NCBI GenBank assembly: GCA_958510875.1
Contig: OY294067.1
Location: 261,731,180-261,795,179 of the forward strand
Source of the DNA: Endomychus coccineus
Taxonomy: Eukaryota; Arthropoda; Insecta; Coleoptera; Endomychidae
Direction: 5' to 3'
DNA: 64,000 nucleotides
Shown one piece after another: positions 1-12,787 of this stretch. The notes beneath the pieces were generated by a model, which had not been told where the DNA came from, made no database searches, and saw only the letters and a program-made list of their open reading frames with translations. Positions within the stretch are counted from its first letter, which is position 1; each line of letters begins with the position of its first letter. A program made the translations under genes and the position numbers.

Positions 1-200
1 GCCTTCGAAACGCTCGATATATTCTAATAACATTTTCTTGAAAATTCATTCTTTCAAAAAGATATACTTTTTATTAATGTCAATGATTCCGATCTTCTAT
101 GGAGAAAAATTATGATTTTTTATATACTTCTACAAAATAAGGTCCTAATAATGAAAATTTTAGTATTTGGGCTGCTATTTTTATTTTCATTTGTTCTGTT
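1..200. other. AT-rich sequence without recognised gene
   Basis: I see no open frame, repeat end or RNA signature that I can name here. Confidence 0.4.
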
Positions 201-204
201 TCTC

Positions 205-345
205 CACTCAATCAATCAGTCGAAACGGGGGCGGTGAAGTCTGGAGCACTTAGACCGATTGATTGGGTTCATTGTGCGCCCCTTGATATAAGAATCAGTT
301 CAACAGGTCTAAGGCAGTGCCGAAGGCTAAGATTTTGGATGGACT
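205..345 (-). mobile_element. 3' UTR fragment of an I-like LINE
   Basis: The segment around 238-290 contains the words GCACTTAGACC and CATTGTGCGCCCC. The same words, with small changes, occur in the 3' end of the RNase H-bearing LINE at 40440-40510 (same orientation) and in the reverse orientation at 8400-8510. That links three 3' ends to one family. There is no coding sequence left. The 3' end lies toward lower coordinates. Confidence 0.5.
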
Positions 346-1520
346 GATAGGTACCTCTTATAGCTTCAAGCGGCATATGAGTGCTGTCGAGGTGTTGTAG
401 TCTAAGAGAAGCCAGTGCTGGATGCTTCTCTCCACATAAGAGTAGAAACAGATTCTTTCAGCTGAGGATTTTTCTTGAGTGCAGCATTTAGTTTTGCCTT
501 GGCCAAAAACGTTAGATGTGGAGCCACATCCACTGACGTCATACAGGGAAACAACAATACTATGTTTGATGAATAATATTTGAAGCAGGAACTACAGTAC
601 CGGAAACCAGCAGTCACCCTTCCAAGCTTGTGTATGCAGGTACACACTGTTCACATTAGGGGTCAACTAAGTGAGTAGCACCAGCAGCTCAGTATGCTCC
701 CCGAAGATGATGACTCGTTTATAGGCTCACTAGTGAGGAACCTGTTAGTAAGGATCCAGTTCCTTAATCTTCATAAAACTTCATATCATATCACTACCTT
801 CCACCTCTCATCAAACAAGCCTGTTGAAGCTGTTTACTTTTTGTCTTGGCCAGTCATAACAAAACGCTTCCAGTCCTGTATTGGAAGACGCCATAGATGA
901 AGACGAGGCTCGGGATGTTCTTGAGTAAATTGAAGAGCTTCCCACTTATATTCCGCACACTTTCATTAGAGTCATCGTAATGAGTGACGAAGAGGATCAT
1001 TCAACACCAGGACCATCAAAGTGAACTAAATTTTAAAACTGCAAGAGTCAAGAAGTGAGATTTTATTGAAAAATTTACATTTCAAACCTATAATTCAATA
1101 TTATATCAATACGTTATAACATTTAATATTTTATTTACCTTCTTCCTTCTATTGAATCTTCTTTTTACTTTCTGAGTTTATTAATATTTAATAGACTTAT
1201 AATGAATTAATAATAGTATGTAATAAATAATGTATAGAATAATTACTAGATAATGTATGATGCATTAATGGAAAATAAATATAATGATACTAACATTTGA
1301 TATATGATTGTATTTGTACGTACCTACTTTAGAATCTTGTCTTTACTTTGTAAATTTATTAATATGTAATTATCAATTTAATTAATGTATGTTAAATCAA
1401 TATGTAGTATTTAATCATTAATATTCAATAATATCTTGTATCAATGAGTATTCCTGCAATATTTACGTGTTTTGTTGTTTTCCAAAAATTATAAAAGTTG
1501 TAGTACCGATTCTACAACAT
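346..1520. other. Unassigned, no supported gene
   Basis: Short open frames exist on both strands at 402-647 and 694-900, but I do not recognise their translations and they lack gene context. From about 1030 to 1520 the sequence is very AT-rich and looks non-coding. Confidence 0.4.
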
Positions 1521-1524
1521 TGAT

Positions 1525-2389
1525 AATAATAATAATAATAAATGTCTTTATTGTTCCCAAACGATAATACCATATGATACAAATTTATTACAGTTTATAT
1601 TTAGGTATTACAGTAAAGAACAAACACAAGGCGAAGTTCAGCGTATTGCATATCAAATTGATACGCAACGTACTGCTCTTACACTCAACCTTACTGACTA
1701 TTACAGTATAGTACACGATGAGTTAAGCTCATTACACATTGCCAAAGAAAAAAAAATTAAATAAAGGAATGTATATAAATACAAATACAGATATCAAGAA
1801 AAGAGAAGCAGTATTAAGAATTTTTATTATACATTATACAGAAATGAGAAAAAAAAATTAAAAATTAAATATCGTTAGTGTTGGAAAATTGACATTCAAA
1901 GATGAACCATTTCTTAAACTGGCTAATAGAAAGATGCTTGTAAGTTTTATCTTTATCGCTATACACTTTGCTGATTTGATAAGTAAAAGATCGTTTAAAC
2001 ATTTCTGTGCGATGGCGAGGAGGAGTAAGTAAGCCTTTTGATCGAACATTTAAATTATGCACATCTGTCCTGAATTGAATTTTATTGTAGAGGTAAATCG
2101 GAATTTTATCTACAATTATTTTGTGAAATAAACAATAAGCATGAAATAGGCTACGATTCTCCATATTTAACCAATGAGCATCAACTAATTTGTGCGATAT
2201 TCTATCAAACTTCCTAATACCGTATATGAGTCGAAGGAATGAATTGTGAACCTTTTGAATCTTAAATTTGTAAGTTGAGTCTAAACATCGGCCGTATAAA
2301 GAATCTGAGAAATTAAATAATGATAATACCAAACTTTCACACAACATAGTTTTAGCTCTCCATTGCATAGGGACAGAGAAAATTATCAA
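1525..2389 (-). pseudogene. 3' end of Jockey/CR1-like non-LTR retrotransposon
   Basis: The minus-strand open frame at 1865-2389 translates to a part of a LINE reverse transcriptase downstream of the catalytic palm. It reads KIQKVHNSFLRLIYGIRK followed by WLNMENR, the usual thumb/connection pattern of Jockey/CR1 enzymes. The frame ends near 1865, and the element continues to about 1530, where the minus strand ends in AATAAAGACATTTATTA followed by a short TTA repeat, a typical LINE tail. The catalytic FADD/YADD region is absent, so this is a 5'-truncated, dead copy. Confidence 0.75.
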
Positions 2390-3858
2390 AAACCGAAAAT
2401 GTCCACGTTTTTCTAGTATAACTCGACTCGCAACGGGCTTTCATTTCTGCAAACATGGTTTTCTACTAGTGGTATTGGTCCCTTAAAACACAAAAATAAG
2501 AGATACCCGACCTTTTCAAAGGATTCATTTAACTTAACTGGGCTAATATTAACTGATATCTATATTTTGAAAAACTACCGATAACTCGAATGATAATATA
2601 AGTACTGATCGTCCATAAAATCAACATCCACTAGTTCATAGATAGTCGTAATATCACCGTTTGAGCAAAAAAAGTACATACAAATTAGCATTTCGATATT
2701 TTATGTCTTATCAATTAAGTAAATGAGGTCAATTGGGTTGAGTATTTATTGCTTAGCATACAAGGTATATTATTGAGGGATAGACTCGTTTGATTCACCA
2801 CATTAAACCAACATATTTAAAGCAAGTAATGATAATTATCCTACAACTTTATTGCTGCTACACTATTACCAAGCTGATCAAAGTGTTACAAATAAAATTA
2901 GAGAAGCGAAGTTTCAGTTAGTCTGTCTTTATGTTCAACAGGGTATTTACTTTCATTTTAATTAACACACTAGTTATAAAATGATGGAACTTTTTGTTCA
3001 GTATTTTCCGCTTCGGGAGTCATATTTATTTAAACATATTTCTAAATTATTTCCCAACGGTACCTTTCATTATTCTTTAGTATTAAATTATACGAAACTG
3101 AATTCTGATTAATTAGCCTGCCACATTCTTCGCAACATCCAATGCGACGAGTATATCGTAAGATTTCTATCTTGATAATCCGAGTTCAGTGTACATATTT
3201 GTCGGGTCCTTATTTTATGACTCGTTTTATTATCTATTCTCTCAGGAATAACATTTTATTCAATTATATCATGACGTCAAGACTAATTAATTAATTCTGT
3301 AGTTAAATCGAAAAGTATTAGGTACATCCAAAATACGTAGCAGATAACACATTTCAAACCAGCGCATGTTACAGTTGAAATGGAAATTGAATCATATTCT
3401 ATTGTTATACAACACTGTCTCATTTCTACCACAAAATATGATTGTGTGAATGAATTTTACGTTTTGGAGGAGTAGATAGGAAGATTTGAGTTACTGGCAT
3501 GTTTATAACCACTACTTGCTTAATGTTGACTTTGAAAGAAATACTGTTTCAGGCTTATACGTTAGATCATTCATTTTAGGAAAAAAAAACAGAAGAACAT
3601 TGTTTCGAGTCAATGTAACAAACACAGTTCTTCATAAATGAAATATTTCAATTGCAAGCTTGGAATTATTCAGACAATAAGGAATGGCCTGAAAATGATG
3701 ACCGGGCATTTTTATATGGGAAATTTATTCTTGTTTTAAAAGGGTCTATCGGATTTTGTGTCTATAGAACGTAAACATTAAGAACTTTCCAATTTTGTCA
3801 TTTTTCTTCTAGAATTTTTTAAATCTAAACCGCAACTAAATGAGTATTGAAATTCCAA
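2390..3858. other. Non-coding AT-rich DNA
   Basis: There is no open frame of note on either strand, and I see no terminal repeat or RNA gene that I can name. Confidence 0.45.
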
Positions 3859-5323
3859 CAACGTCAAAAGTCTTGGACCCCCTATATATCAAATGATTCG
3901 ATTAAACCCGATTATTTTTCTTACTGGGGTAAAAAGTAACATGTATTTATGGTATCAAAAAGACAAAAAAGACATGTCAATAATGAATCCTGACTTTATT
4001 ATCATTGTTTTGACAGCAGTGCCAGTGAAAGCATATTCAGCCAAGTGACTAGTGTATTAATTTGTTTTCGATTTTTTGGATTATCGTGTCTGGTCGTGAA
4101 ATTTCTGCGTTTAATCGAGCAAGAATTACTGCTTTACACGATGAAGGGCACTCTAATTATCAGATCTCGGAAATGTTGGGCATTCCTAGATCATCTGTTG
4201 GGCGAATAGTTCACAGGTACCAAGAATTCGATACAGTGGAAAACAGACCACCTAGTGGACGTCCTCGAGTATCTAACGAAAAAGAAAGATCGTTATTTGG
4301 TGCAATATGCTCGCAGACACCGCACAGCTTCACCTTCACCTCTCAGAAACCACTTTCAGTGTACGTTTCGTCGTGTTATATCGACACCCACAGTTCGAAG
4401 AAGACTCCATCATGCAAATGTACGTGCTAGAAGACCATTACGGATCCCCACTCTACTTCCAAGACATCGTGCAGACCGACTCCGATGGGCGCGAGAGCAC
4501 AGGAGTTGGTTTTTGCAGCAGTGGAGGTGGGTGTTATTCACAGACGAAACCAGAATTGGACTGGTGAGTGATGACAATCGGCAAAGAGTCTGGAGAGAAC
4601 CAGGTCGGAAATAGCGACTTAATTTTCCCCGGGAAGTTGCTCCCTATCAAGGGGGTACTATAATGTTTTGGGGTAGAATAATGTTTAACCGCCGCACCCC
4701 ATTAATTCACATTCCGCAGAATATGACCAGCCAAATTTACGTCGAACAGGATATTACGCCCATTATCTATCCCATACGCAACGAATTAGGCGAAAATTTT
4801 GTGTTTATTGACGACCAACGCCCGACCACATCGCGCAAGAAGGGTGCAGGATACACTTCATACAAGACATATCAATAGATTGGATTGGCCAGCCAACTCG
4901 CCGGAAATGAATCCGATTGAAAACATGTGGGATTACATAAGTAGAGCCATTCACAATCGAATTAACCCACCTCAGACTGCAGATGAGTTAGTCGTCGCGG
5001 CGGTAGAGGAATGGAACAATATTCCACAAGATACTATAAACCACCGCTTGATTATTTCAATGCACAGACGTGTCAACATGTTATTCCAACGTGGAGGAGG
5101 TTATACCGACTATTAGTCAGTGTACAACATGTTTCATTACTTTTTTATTCAATAATTTATTTTAACAAATTTTTTTAATTTTCTAAGTATCCCAGTTTGT
5201 GCAAAATAATCCTTTCACATGAAATAGATTGAACAAACAATATACTTTGATAGATATCGTTTGTTTTTCTAACAAAACATTTCATTAACAAGACTGAATG
5301 GGGGTCCAAAACTTTTGACGTTG
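3859..5323 (+). mobile_element. Tc1-like DNA transposon with matching TIRs
   Basis: The two ends are near-perfect inverted repeats of 24 bp: 3859-3882 begins CAACGTCAAAAGTCTTGGAC and 5300-5323 is its reverse complement with one difference. The right end is followed by TA. The left flank reads AA where TA is expected, so that duplication has decayed. The interior holds a broken Tc1 transposase on the plus strand. Confidence 0.88.
4062..5116 (+). pseudogene. Tc1-family transposase, frameshifted
   Basis: Cut-and-paste DDE transposase that would bind the element's ends in the nucleus. The N-terminal helix-turn-helix part reads SNYQISEMLGIPRSSVGRIV, followed by the GRPR linker motif (about 4250). 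A frame change near 4300 leads into LFTDETRIG, which carries the first catalytic Asp. A stop lies near 4614. The last part reads NARPHRARRV and DWPANSPEMNPIENMWD, with the glutamate of the DD34E triad. A further one-base shift sits near 4812, just at the second catalytic Asp. The pieces lie in three frames, so no working protein is made. The usual length is about 340 residues, and all regions are represented. Confidence 0.85.
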
Positions 5324-6006
5324 TATGTATTTGGTTGATAACTGTACTTTTCATCCCGGTATGTGGGCTTTTTACATTGTGGGGACTGAATATTCGCCTG
5401 TTAGTAGATCAATTTAAATAGTCTTTTCGGATTAGTCAGTTTCAAGTAGGTACTGCAGTAAGTTTGTTGAAATGGAAAAAAAAATATTAAACTAATAACG
5501 AAAAAGTGAATTGAATGACTATTCAACAATAGACGAGCTTTTCAAATTATCCAAGTAATTATGATGAACCCTCTCGTTTTGAAATATGATGTGACAAAAT
5601 TACAGAATTTGTATGATGGATGAAAACGATCAGTGTTGAATTCATTGCAATATAGACTTCAGCAAACAAATAATATAACCAACATTCCATACCTTGTCAG
5701 TTTGTGCGAAATGTTTTAAAATTCGTCTTCCCACAGGATAAATTAATTTGCACAGACAATTAGTTAATCTAATTAATTAAATTAATTTGCAAATGGAAAG
5801 GAAGGGCGGCAAACTCGGAAATTAGAAGTGGCTTGAATGTTTCACGAATGAAATTGCGCGTCATCTTTTCAACTAACGTTATCCTTTATTAAGAATTTCA
5901 ATGTAGAAGCAAATATTAAGAACGCAGTAAATCCTAATGAAAAATAGTTTGTATAGAGCTACCATTCCTAAGAACTCAATTTTACTGGACGGTTGAGATC
6001 CCTAAG
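5324..6006. other. Non-coding gap
   Basis: AT-rich DNA between two transposons, with no open frame or repeat end that I can support. Confidence 0.45.
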
Positions 6007-6847
6007 CAGGGCCGGATTTAGAGTGGTGGGGGCCTGTGGGCACAAGTTTGGTGGGGGCCGATATGGTAGACGGTAATATTAATTCCACAAAATATTTTTA
6101 CAATACCAAATTATAATGCAATTGTAATGTCATTTAAATGAAACTTTTCTGGGAGAGATTATATTATTTATTTGTACATATATTAATTATTGTTACAAAG
6201 GCACTTTTCGCACTTTTCTGGTCGATCAAGTTGTTAAATTTTAATTAATTAATTATTGCTACTCAAAAGGCGGGAGATCATTGAGACGTTTTACGTTTTT
6301 CGCTCATTGCCGCTCACAATCAGTTTTTTTAGTAATTTTAACTTTGAAAACGATCTTTCAGCTTTACAGTTAGTGATCATCTGAACAAGATAAAATTTTT
6401 AAATTATCTGAACAGTAGGAAAAGCCTCCTACACCTGTTTTTTGATTATCAACGCGTACATGAAATTTTCACGGCTGAAGTATCTTTTTTTTGCTGCAAA
6501 CTGTTTGTAAAATTCTGCAAATTGACCAAAAACCAGAATTTTTTTGTAATACGGCGCCACATACTAAACACGCCGGAAAATTCATATAAACAATTTCAAT
6601 GAACTTGTTATCATGTTGTGTTTCAAAGCAATGTGATATCAGAAATAACTTATTTCAATGTCTACCTGCCATTACATATTAAATATACAATATTTCCTGA
6701 TTCTGTAATGTAAATTATGAATTTAATACTATATTAACAAAATCATGTTATCATTTTTGTTGAAAGGCAATTTTTTTTTCAATATATTATACTTGGTGGG
6801 GGCCTGCGGGCGGCCGCCCACTCTGCCCACTCCTAAATCCGGCCCTG
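6007..6847. mobile_element. Non-autonomous element with hAT-like ends
   Basis: Perfect 15-bp inverted termini: CAGGGCCGGATTTAG at 6007-6021 and its reverse complement at 6833-6847. Inside both ends lies a G-rich subterminal motif containing TGGTGGGGGCC. The form CAGGG at the tip is typical of hAT ends. The roughly 840-bp interior is AT-rich and has no transposase. Flanking bases TCCCTAAG and TTATTAAA do not match, so the 8-bp duplication of hAT insertion is not visible. The class is therefore inferred from the termini only. Confidence 0.7.
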
Positions 6848-8345
6848 TTATTAAAAAATAGTACAGGATTCAAAGAAATTCTTACTTGAGTTAACTCATC
6901 AATGATATCCTCAGAATTATTGAACAGCTAGGTGGGGAGTCCCAGAAATAGGTGCATAAACCAATTTGAATCAAATTTCGACGTTGCCAAAAACATTGTG
7001 TAGACAAAGAATGAGTTTGATAATTATCTGGCAGCGAGATGAAGAACAAATCTCTCAAAACTGAGTGGTCGATTATTACCATATTTTGAACACAAGAACA
7101 TAGAGGGTCCAATTTTGATTCAACTGCTACAAGTTTTTTTATTTTGGCGTGGTATTTTTAATTTGCATAACATTTCGAATTTGATACTTTAGTCTTCTGT
7201 TCTCCCAAGGATGTCAATATTTATAAAAATAATATTTTGATCGTACCAAACGCGAAAGAAACAGTTGAATACTGAATCTGAATGATGTTTTCAATTATTG
7301 CAATGCCTTGTTTCGTGTTAAAGGTCGTTATCGCAACGTACCTGATAAATAGATCCTTAGGTTTAATTGCGATCGACGATATGTGTTGGACTGAATCACT
7401 GTTTTGTTTATCATTGAACTGTAAACGTTCCCATAACCTTGACGTTAAACCAACAACTGTTATAAGAGACTGGAATGCCTTTTCACTGTCGGCAGATTGA
7501 TACATCTTGTTCGCCTAGAGCCACGGGCTTCTTTACTCTCCACTATCTATTATTGGCATTACTATAACATCTACTAGATGTAATTGGAAATTGGAGAGTA
7601 TCATTCAGGCGTCGATTCATCAATTAACCTCAAGTGTAGATATTTCATTGTAAATAATTTTGAAGTATCTAATACGAGTAACTATAACAAAACCAAGGTC
7701 GTAGCAGGACCTGATAACGGAACATCTGGGTATGTCATTAACTTGACATGTTGATACATGTTTTGAATTAAATGCGTAGGTTGTTGAATATATCACCTCT
7801 CTATTAATGCGTAACTACAATTCACGTGCATCACCAATTTTGGAGGATGAAGATGAAAATAGTCAAACCGTAGATGATGCAACACATAGTATGACTAAAT
7901 ATCGTGAATGCTTTTGGACACGAGATAGGGTTGATTCCAGGTGACCAGTCAAAAGTTTCGGTGATGCAAATTCGAGCCTCTTGACGAGAAGATTAATAAT
8001 ATTTGGCAAACATTATTCTTAAAGAGGATAATGGTGCTATGCAATAAGATTTATTTGAAATCTCCAGTGGTATGATTAAAACATTGAACCATCTCATCCT
8101 CAAATACCGAATCTGGTGAAGTTATGGGTCTCAAATTTTAGCACAATTAATTACTTTCTCATTCAAATCTTCAGTGAAACTGCTGGTGAGTACGATTAAT
8201 GTTTCGTCAATCGGGTTTTTCTCCGAGTCTAACATCCTCAAACATTATATTATCAACTCTATTTTATGAAAAACATTTCCATAGCTGCATTTGCAGGCAG
8301 CTGTAATTAATGGGCATTGTCAAGGACCCAAATTATATTAGATGC
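6848..8345. other. Unassigned gap
   Basis: Overlapping short open frames at 6891-7505 lie on both strands and resemble nothing I know. The remainder is AT-rich and appears non-coding. Confidence 0.4.
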
Positions 8346-8535
8346 GGGGAGGCGGGGGAACCTGCCCTTAACTCCTAGTAGAATCCACTTGCTTCTCTTA
8401 GGCTGTCCCCGGCCCACTCAGGCCTGCTAGACTGAGTCTTGTTCCAAGGGGCGCACAATGGACACAATCAAGCGGTCTACGTGCACTGGACTTGGGCACG
8501 TCTCCTACACAACGATAATAATAATATATCTATAA
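8346..8535 (+). mobile_element. 3' UTR fragment of an I-like LINE, plus orientation
   Basis: The segment has GGGGCGCACAATGGACAC, the reverse complement of the conserved word in the copies at 205-345 and 40440-40510. It ends in CGATAATAATAATA at about 8512-8526, a simple-repeat LINE tail. No coding sequence remains. Confidence 0.55.
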
Positions 8536-8571
8536 TCATCTTAATAAACTATAACACATACTGTGGATACA

Positions 8572-9814
8572 CTATAATACTATAAATAAGGAACATTCAC
8601 CCTTATACACTAAAAATACTATTATGGTACTAATGAGGACCTTTCAGCTACCAAGTAGCCACCATCAGTGTAAGCTAAATTAGGAATAAAAATGAGCCTG
8701 TTTAAAAACTGTTTATAATGCAAACAAGAGATTACCCTCAGCTGTATATCTAAATTTGATAAATTGTTTTTTCGCTTTTCCAGCTCTTCTAAATTACCCA
8801 GATATTTATCAATACTATGTTTTAAAAGTCATGAACTTTCTTGAGAAATTTTATGACCTGTATTTAAAATATGTTCTGCTAACGCTGATTTTTCACCATT
8901 ACTTTTCTTTATACAGGCAAATGTTCTTTAAACCGAGTTATAATATTCGTTCTAGTTTGACTCACATAGCATTTCGAACACGACTTACAATCGATTTTGT
9001 AAATTCCTGATTTGTTGAACTCGGAAACTTCATCAAAGTTGTTGCCTAGGCGGCTTTTTAGCTTGTTCTTAAATCTATAAGCGGGTTGAATTGCAAATTT
9101 TGAAAACCAATTACGGAATTTATTAATTACTGAAGGATGATAAGTGAAAATGTTGAATTTTATTGAACTATTTGAAGGTAGTTGGCTCTCTAATTTGATT
9201 AATTGGTAGAGTTCCTATTTCCTTTTTTGTTTAGAAATTAAACTATTGATCAAAGATTTGTCGTAACCATTGTCCAACACTATTTACTGAAGTTACAAGT
9301 ATTTGAAAATAGTGAAACAACATCAAATGAAACGAGAGTATCATCAGATTCAAGTTTGAAGTCTATCAATTTTGCAATTAGTTCCAAATAATGTTTTACT
9401 GACAAACTTGGTGCGACTTGGAAGTTGCTAAAATCCTTAACTAACCATTTTGATATGTTATACGTGGGACAATTAATGTTTGAAATGATTGCTCTCATGG
9501 AATTACCTGGTTTAAAAATCTTAGGTAAGCAATACAGTTTAGGAAGATTAGGATTCGAAAGTCTAAACAAAAAAGGAAACTCGACTAAACCGATTAACCA
9601 AATTAGAACCTTCTAACAATCAAATTCAAAAGTTTCACTTGTCCTTCAGCTTAGCGTATATATCCTACTAATTACAAATAGTATTTAAACAGGGACATTT
9701 TGTTTCCTAATTAGTTTACTATAATGATGGCTACTTTTTATCAGAAAGATCCTCAGTACTTTATCAGTATTTTCAGTGGATAAGGGTGATTGGTTCTTAT
9801 TTATAGTGTTATAG
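8572..9814 (-). mobile_element. Penelope-like element with inverted terminal repeats (copy 1)
   Basis: The left end at 8572-8685 and the right end at about 9712-9814 are imperfect inverted copies of each other, sharing words such as CTATAA(T/C)ACTATAAATAAG, CACCCTTAT and GTACT(A)ATGAGGACC or GTACTGAGGATC. Penelope elements are known for terminal repeats that can be inverted. The interior codes on the minus strand for parts of a Penelope reverse transcriptase and a GIY-YIG endonuclease. The middle of the RT is missing, so the copy is dead. Confidence 0.82.
8780..9570 (-). pseudogene. Penelope RT plus GIY-YIG endonuclease remnant
   Basis: Penelope elements use a telomerase-like RT joined to a GIY-YIG nuclease that nicks the target. 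Minus-strand 9570-9280 gives PKLYCLPKIFKPGN, PTYNISKWLVK and LVSFDVVSLFSN, the early RT motifs. The frame then runs into a short unrelated tail (CNFSK), with the YVDD region deleted. Further along, about 9030-8920, the minus strand reads GIYKIDCKSC and CYVSQTRTNI, a GIY-YIG signature with the YVG Gly changed to Ser. Compare the fuller copy at 49480-50705. Confidence 0.82.
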
Positions 9815-11600
9815 TCATCTTGAATGTATGTAATACAGTTTGAAAGTTATATGAAAGAACTATTCAAGGTTTTCCTTCGAAATTAGGACATATTTTGCAG
9901 AATGGCAGATGTTTCTCAACATTTTCTACTGTTATTACTTTCAATGTAACAAGAACATGTTTATAATGTTTATACTCAGTATGAAGATACGCGCTATGTG
10001 TCATACGACACGCGGAAATTTGCATTTTCTTTTCATATCCTGTGATTACACGAGGAAAACCTATACTGTGCAGCTGAGGAATGTTGGAATTTCTCTTGCA
10101 AGGGAGTATGTACTGTCTCGTCAATTGATGATAGGGGGGTTCAATTATGAAGAACATTCTCCGTATTCAAGAATAGGTCCCATATCTGACTTTTTCAGAT
10201 CAAGTTTCGGAATCGGTTAAATGCATCAATGTTAAAATTTGTTTCATAGTTTGTGCTTGCTTTTGTCTATAGAAGTGCAGTAATGGAAGTTTTGGCTTGA
10301 TGAAATGGACGACGTGATGATGGAGGAAATAATGATCTTCCATCAGCCAAATGTACTTCATTATTTTTTCTTTAAAACGTTGAACAATATTCATATCTAG
10401 TATAAGTGTTAACAGCTAGATTGATCGACGGTTCAACTGTATCTGATGAGAATGACGAAAAAATTGATATATTATCTTACCAAAAATCGTGTAGAATATA
10501 CCCACATTCAAGCCTGAATCATTTCAACACGATGCAAGTGCGATAATTTACATGCACTTTTGTTATTTCTCAACTATTATTTCATTTGAACGAATATAAT
10601 AATATGAAGCAATCTAAATTTTCACAGCAACGCACACCGAAATAACAATCTTCATTGTTTAAGTCAAACTATTTTACGTTTGCATAATATGACGTCATAC
10701 CACAATGAAAATAACAATTCAACAATGTAAAAATATGTTCTTGTTGAACTAATAAATTATAAATGCTTTAGAATTAAATCCATCGTATCAGATAAGGCAA
10801 CGATAGAGTTTTGTTGAATCAATAATGTTGCTGCAAACAAATCTTCGAGTTATCAGATTTACATATCCACACCACACATATTTACTTATTTTCGATTTTG
10901 TAAAAATCAACTCATGAATTCACGACCAATCATACATATCCTCCTTTTCGGAGGAATCTGATTACGGAATGTTATTTATTGATTTTATTCAATTTGAAAG
11001 AAAACATGGAATGGATCTTTCAAAAAAATGCGGCATGTAACAATGAAATTCCCGTTTGGACGTTAAGATCTGTTACCTATTTTCCCGCAATTCCATGGAA
11101 GTTATGTTTTCTATACGAAATGTGTATGCATATTACGTGTCCAGAAAATACCTCAGGCATGAATTATGGGAAAAAAATACAGTACATATTCATAATTTTG
11201 GTTCTAAATTTCAAAGGTTTGTTTTCCAAGATGGATAAACTATATTGGTAGAAGTTTAATAAAGAAAATTAAGGCTGACATCTTCTCTGGTATGGTTTGG
11301 AATAAACATGAAAATTTTTTAGATATGTGAAAGACTTCTATACAGAATAAATTACTGATTTGATATGTAATCGCACAATGAGAAAAAACAACACTACCAT
11401 CTTATCGTAAGTAAACAGTGCTAAACAATCTTACACCTAGAAGTTTATTTTCCTGAAGTTGATACTCAAATATTTGAATAGTCTCTTAATGATTTGGCTA
11501 AGTTGTATATAGTAATAATTTATACCAATAATAATATCTACGAAAGGTGTTGCTTCTGATTTTAGAGAAAAATTATGATAATTCAATCTAGGTACAGGAA
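9815..11600. other. Unassigned gap with unrecognised short frames
   Basis: Minus-strand frames at 10200-10394 and 9864-10157 could be pieces of one decayed gene, because they lie in order. I do not recognise either. Frames at 10979-11251 are overlapping and unsupported. Confidence 0.35.
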
Positions 11601-11606
11601 ACGTAT

Positions 11607-12787
11607 TTGAAAAACAGTAATATAATGAACATTATTATTATGATCGTTGGTGTTTTTGCGGATCTGACTAAAGCATTCGATTGTGTTTCACACGCCATTT
11701 TGATAAACAAGTTTGATTATTTTGGAATACGAGACCGAACACAAGCGGTATATCACTTATGTAAACTGGGAACTGAAATGCCGATACTACGGGGTGCGCC
11801 CCAAGGTTCCATTTTGGGGCCACTTCTTTTTTTACTATATATTAACGACTTACCAAATATCATGTTTTCAAATAAATGTCTTTCTTTGCTTTTTGCAGAT
11901 GACTCAAACTTTTTAATTAAGGGTAAATCATTTAATGACATTGATCATAACAGTGTTGTCACTTCGGCATCCAACTGGTTTACTTCAAACGAACTTTTTT
12001 TTAGTGAAGCAAAAACTCAAATACTTAATTTTCAGTGTCGGCCTAACTATTTTGGTTCTGTTAAGTTTCTTGGTGTTGTGATAGATAGTTCTTTAAACTG
12101 GTCACACCACATTACCTATCTTAGTAAGAAATTAGCTCGGGCGGTTTACGCAACTAAAAGAAAGTACAGAATTGCTGGCGAGGAGGTGGCCCTTGTAACT
12201 TACTATAGTCTGTTTCACTCCATAATGTCGTATGGTCTCATAACATGGAGCAACGCTGCTCATACTCATTTAGAAAAATTTTCATATTACCAAAAGCGGC
12301 CGTAAGAGCTATTAAAGGTTTAAAACAAGAAACTCATTGCGAGTCTGTTTTTAAAGAATTAAAAATAATGTCATTATTTTCACTAATTGTTTATGCACAC
12401 CTTTTGGATGTAAAACTCCACTTAAATGAATACACCACTCATTCAGATTATCACTCTTACTCAACGAGAGGTTGTTACAAACTCGTACACCCAAAAACTA
12501 AATTAAAAGTAAGCAATAAACTTGGTCTTGCCCTCTTTAATGAATTGCCTAGTGATATTCGATCAATTAATAAAATTTCAGTATTCAAAACAAAAATTAA
12601 AAAATTCCTTTTGGAAAATTGCTTGTACTCTGTTAAAGATTTTTTTAATGTTAAGTGTTTTAACATGTGATAGTACTTATTTAGTAATTTATTAGCTTAA
12701 TCTTTTAATGTATATGCATTTACGTTGACCTGTCCACAAAATGTATATTTTAACGGATAAATAAATTTCTTATTCTTATTCTTATTC
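11607..12787 (+). pseudogene. Jockey/CR1-like LINE, RT domain to 3' tail
   Basis: The plus strand codes for a non-LTR reverse transcriptase. It reads FADLTKAFDCVSHAIL, GAPQGSILGPLLFLLYIND and LLFADDSN, which holds the catalytic Asp pair, then VKFLGVVIDSSLNW. The frame breaks near 12300 and continues in another frame to 12670 (LGLALFNELPSDIRS, the usual LINE C-terminus). Between KAFD and PQGS about 20-30 residues seem to be missing. Downstream come a short 3' UTR, ATAAATAAATT and a TTATTC repeat to about 12787. The 5' half, including any endonuclease, is absent. Confidence 0.85.

Noticed and set aside
402..900. Two open frames on opposite strands (81 and 68 codons)
   Set aside because: No recognisable motif, no terminal repeats, and the length is expected by chance.
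9864..10394. Possible decayed gene on the minus strand
   Set aside because: I could not connect it with any family, and both strands are open.
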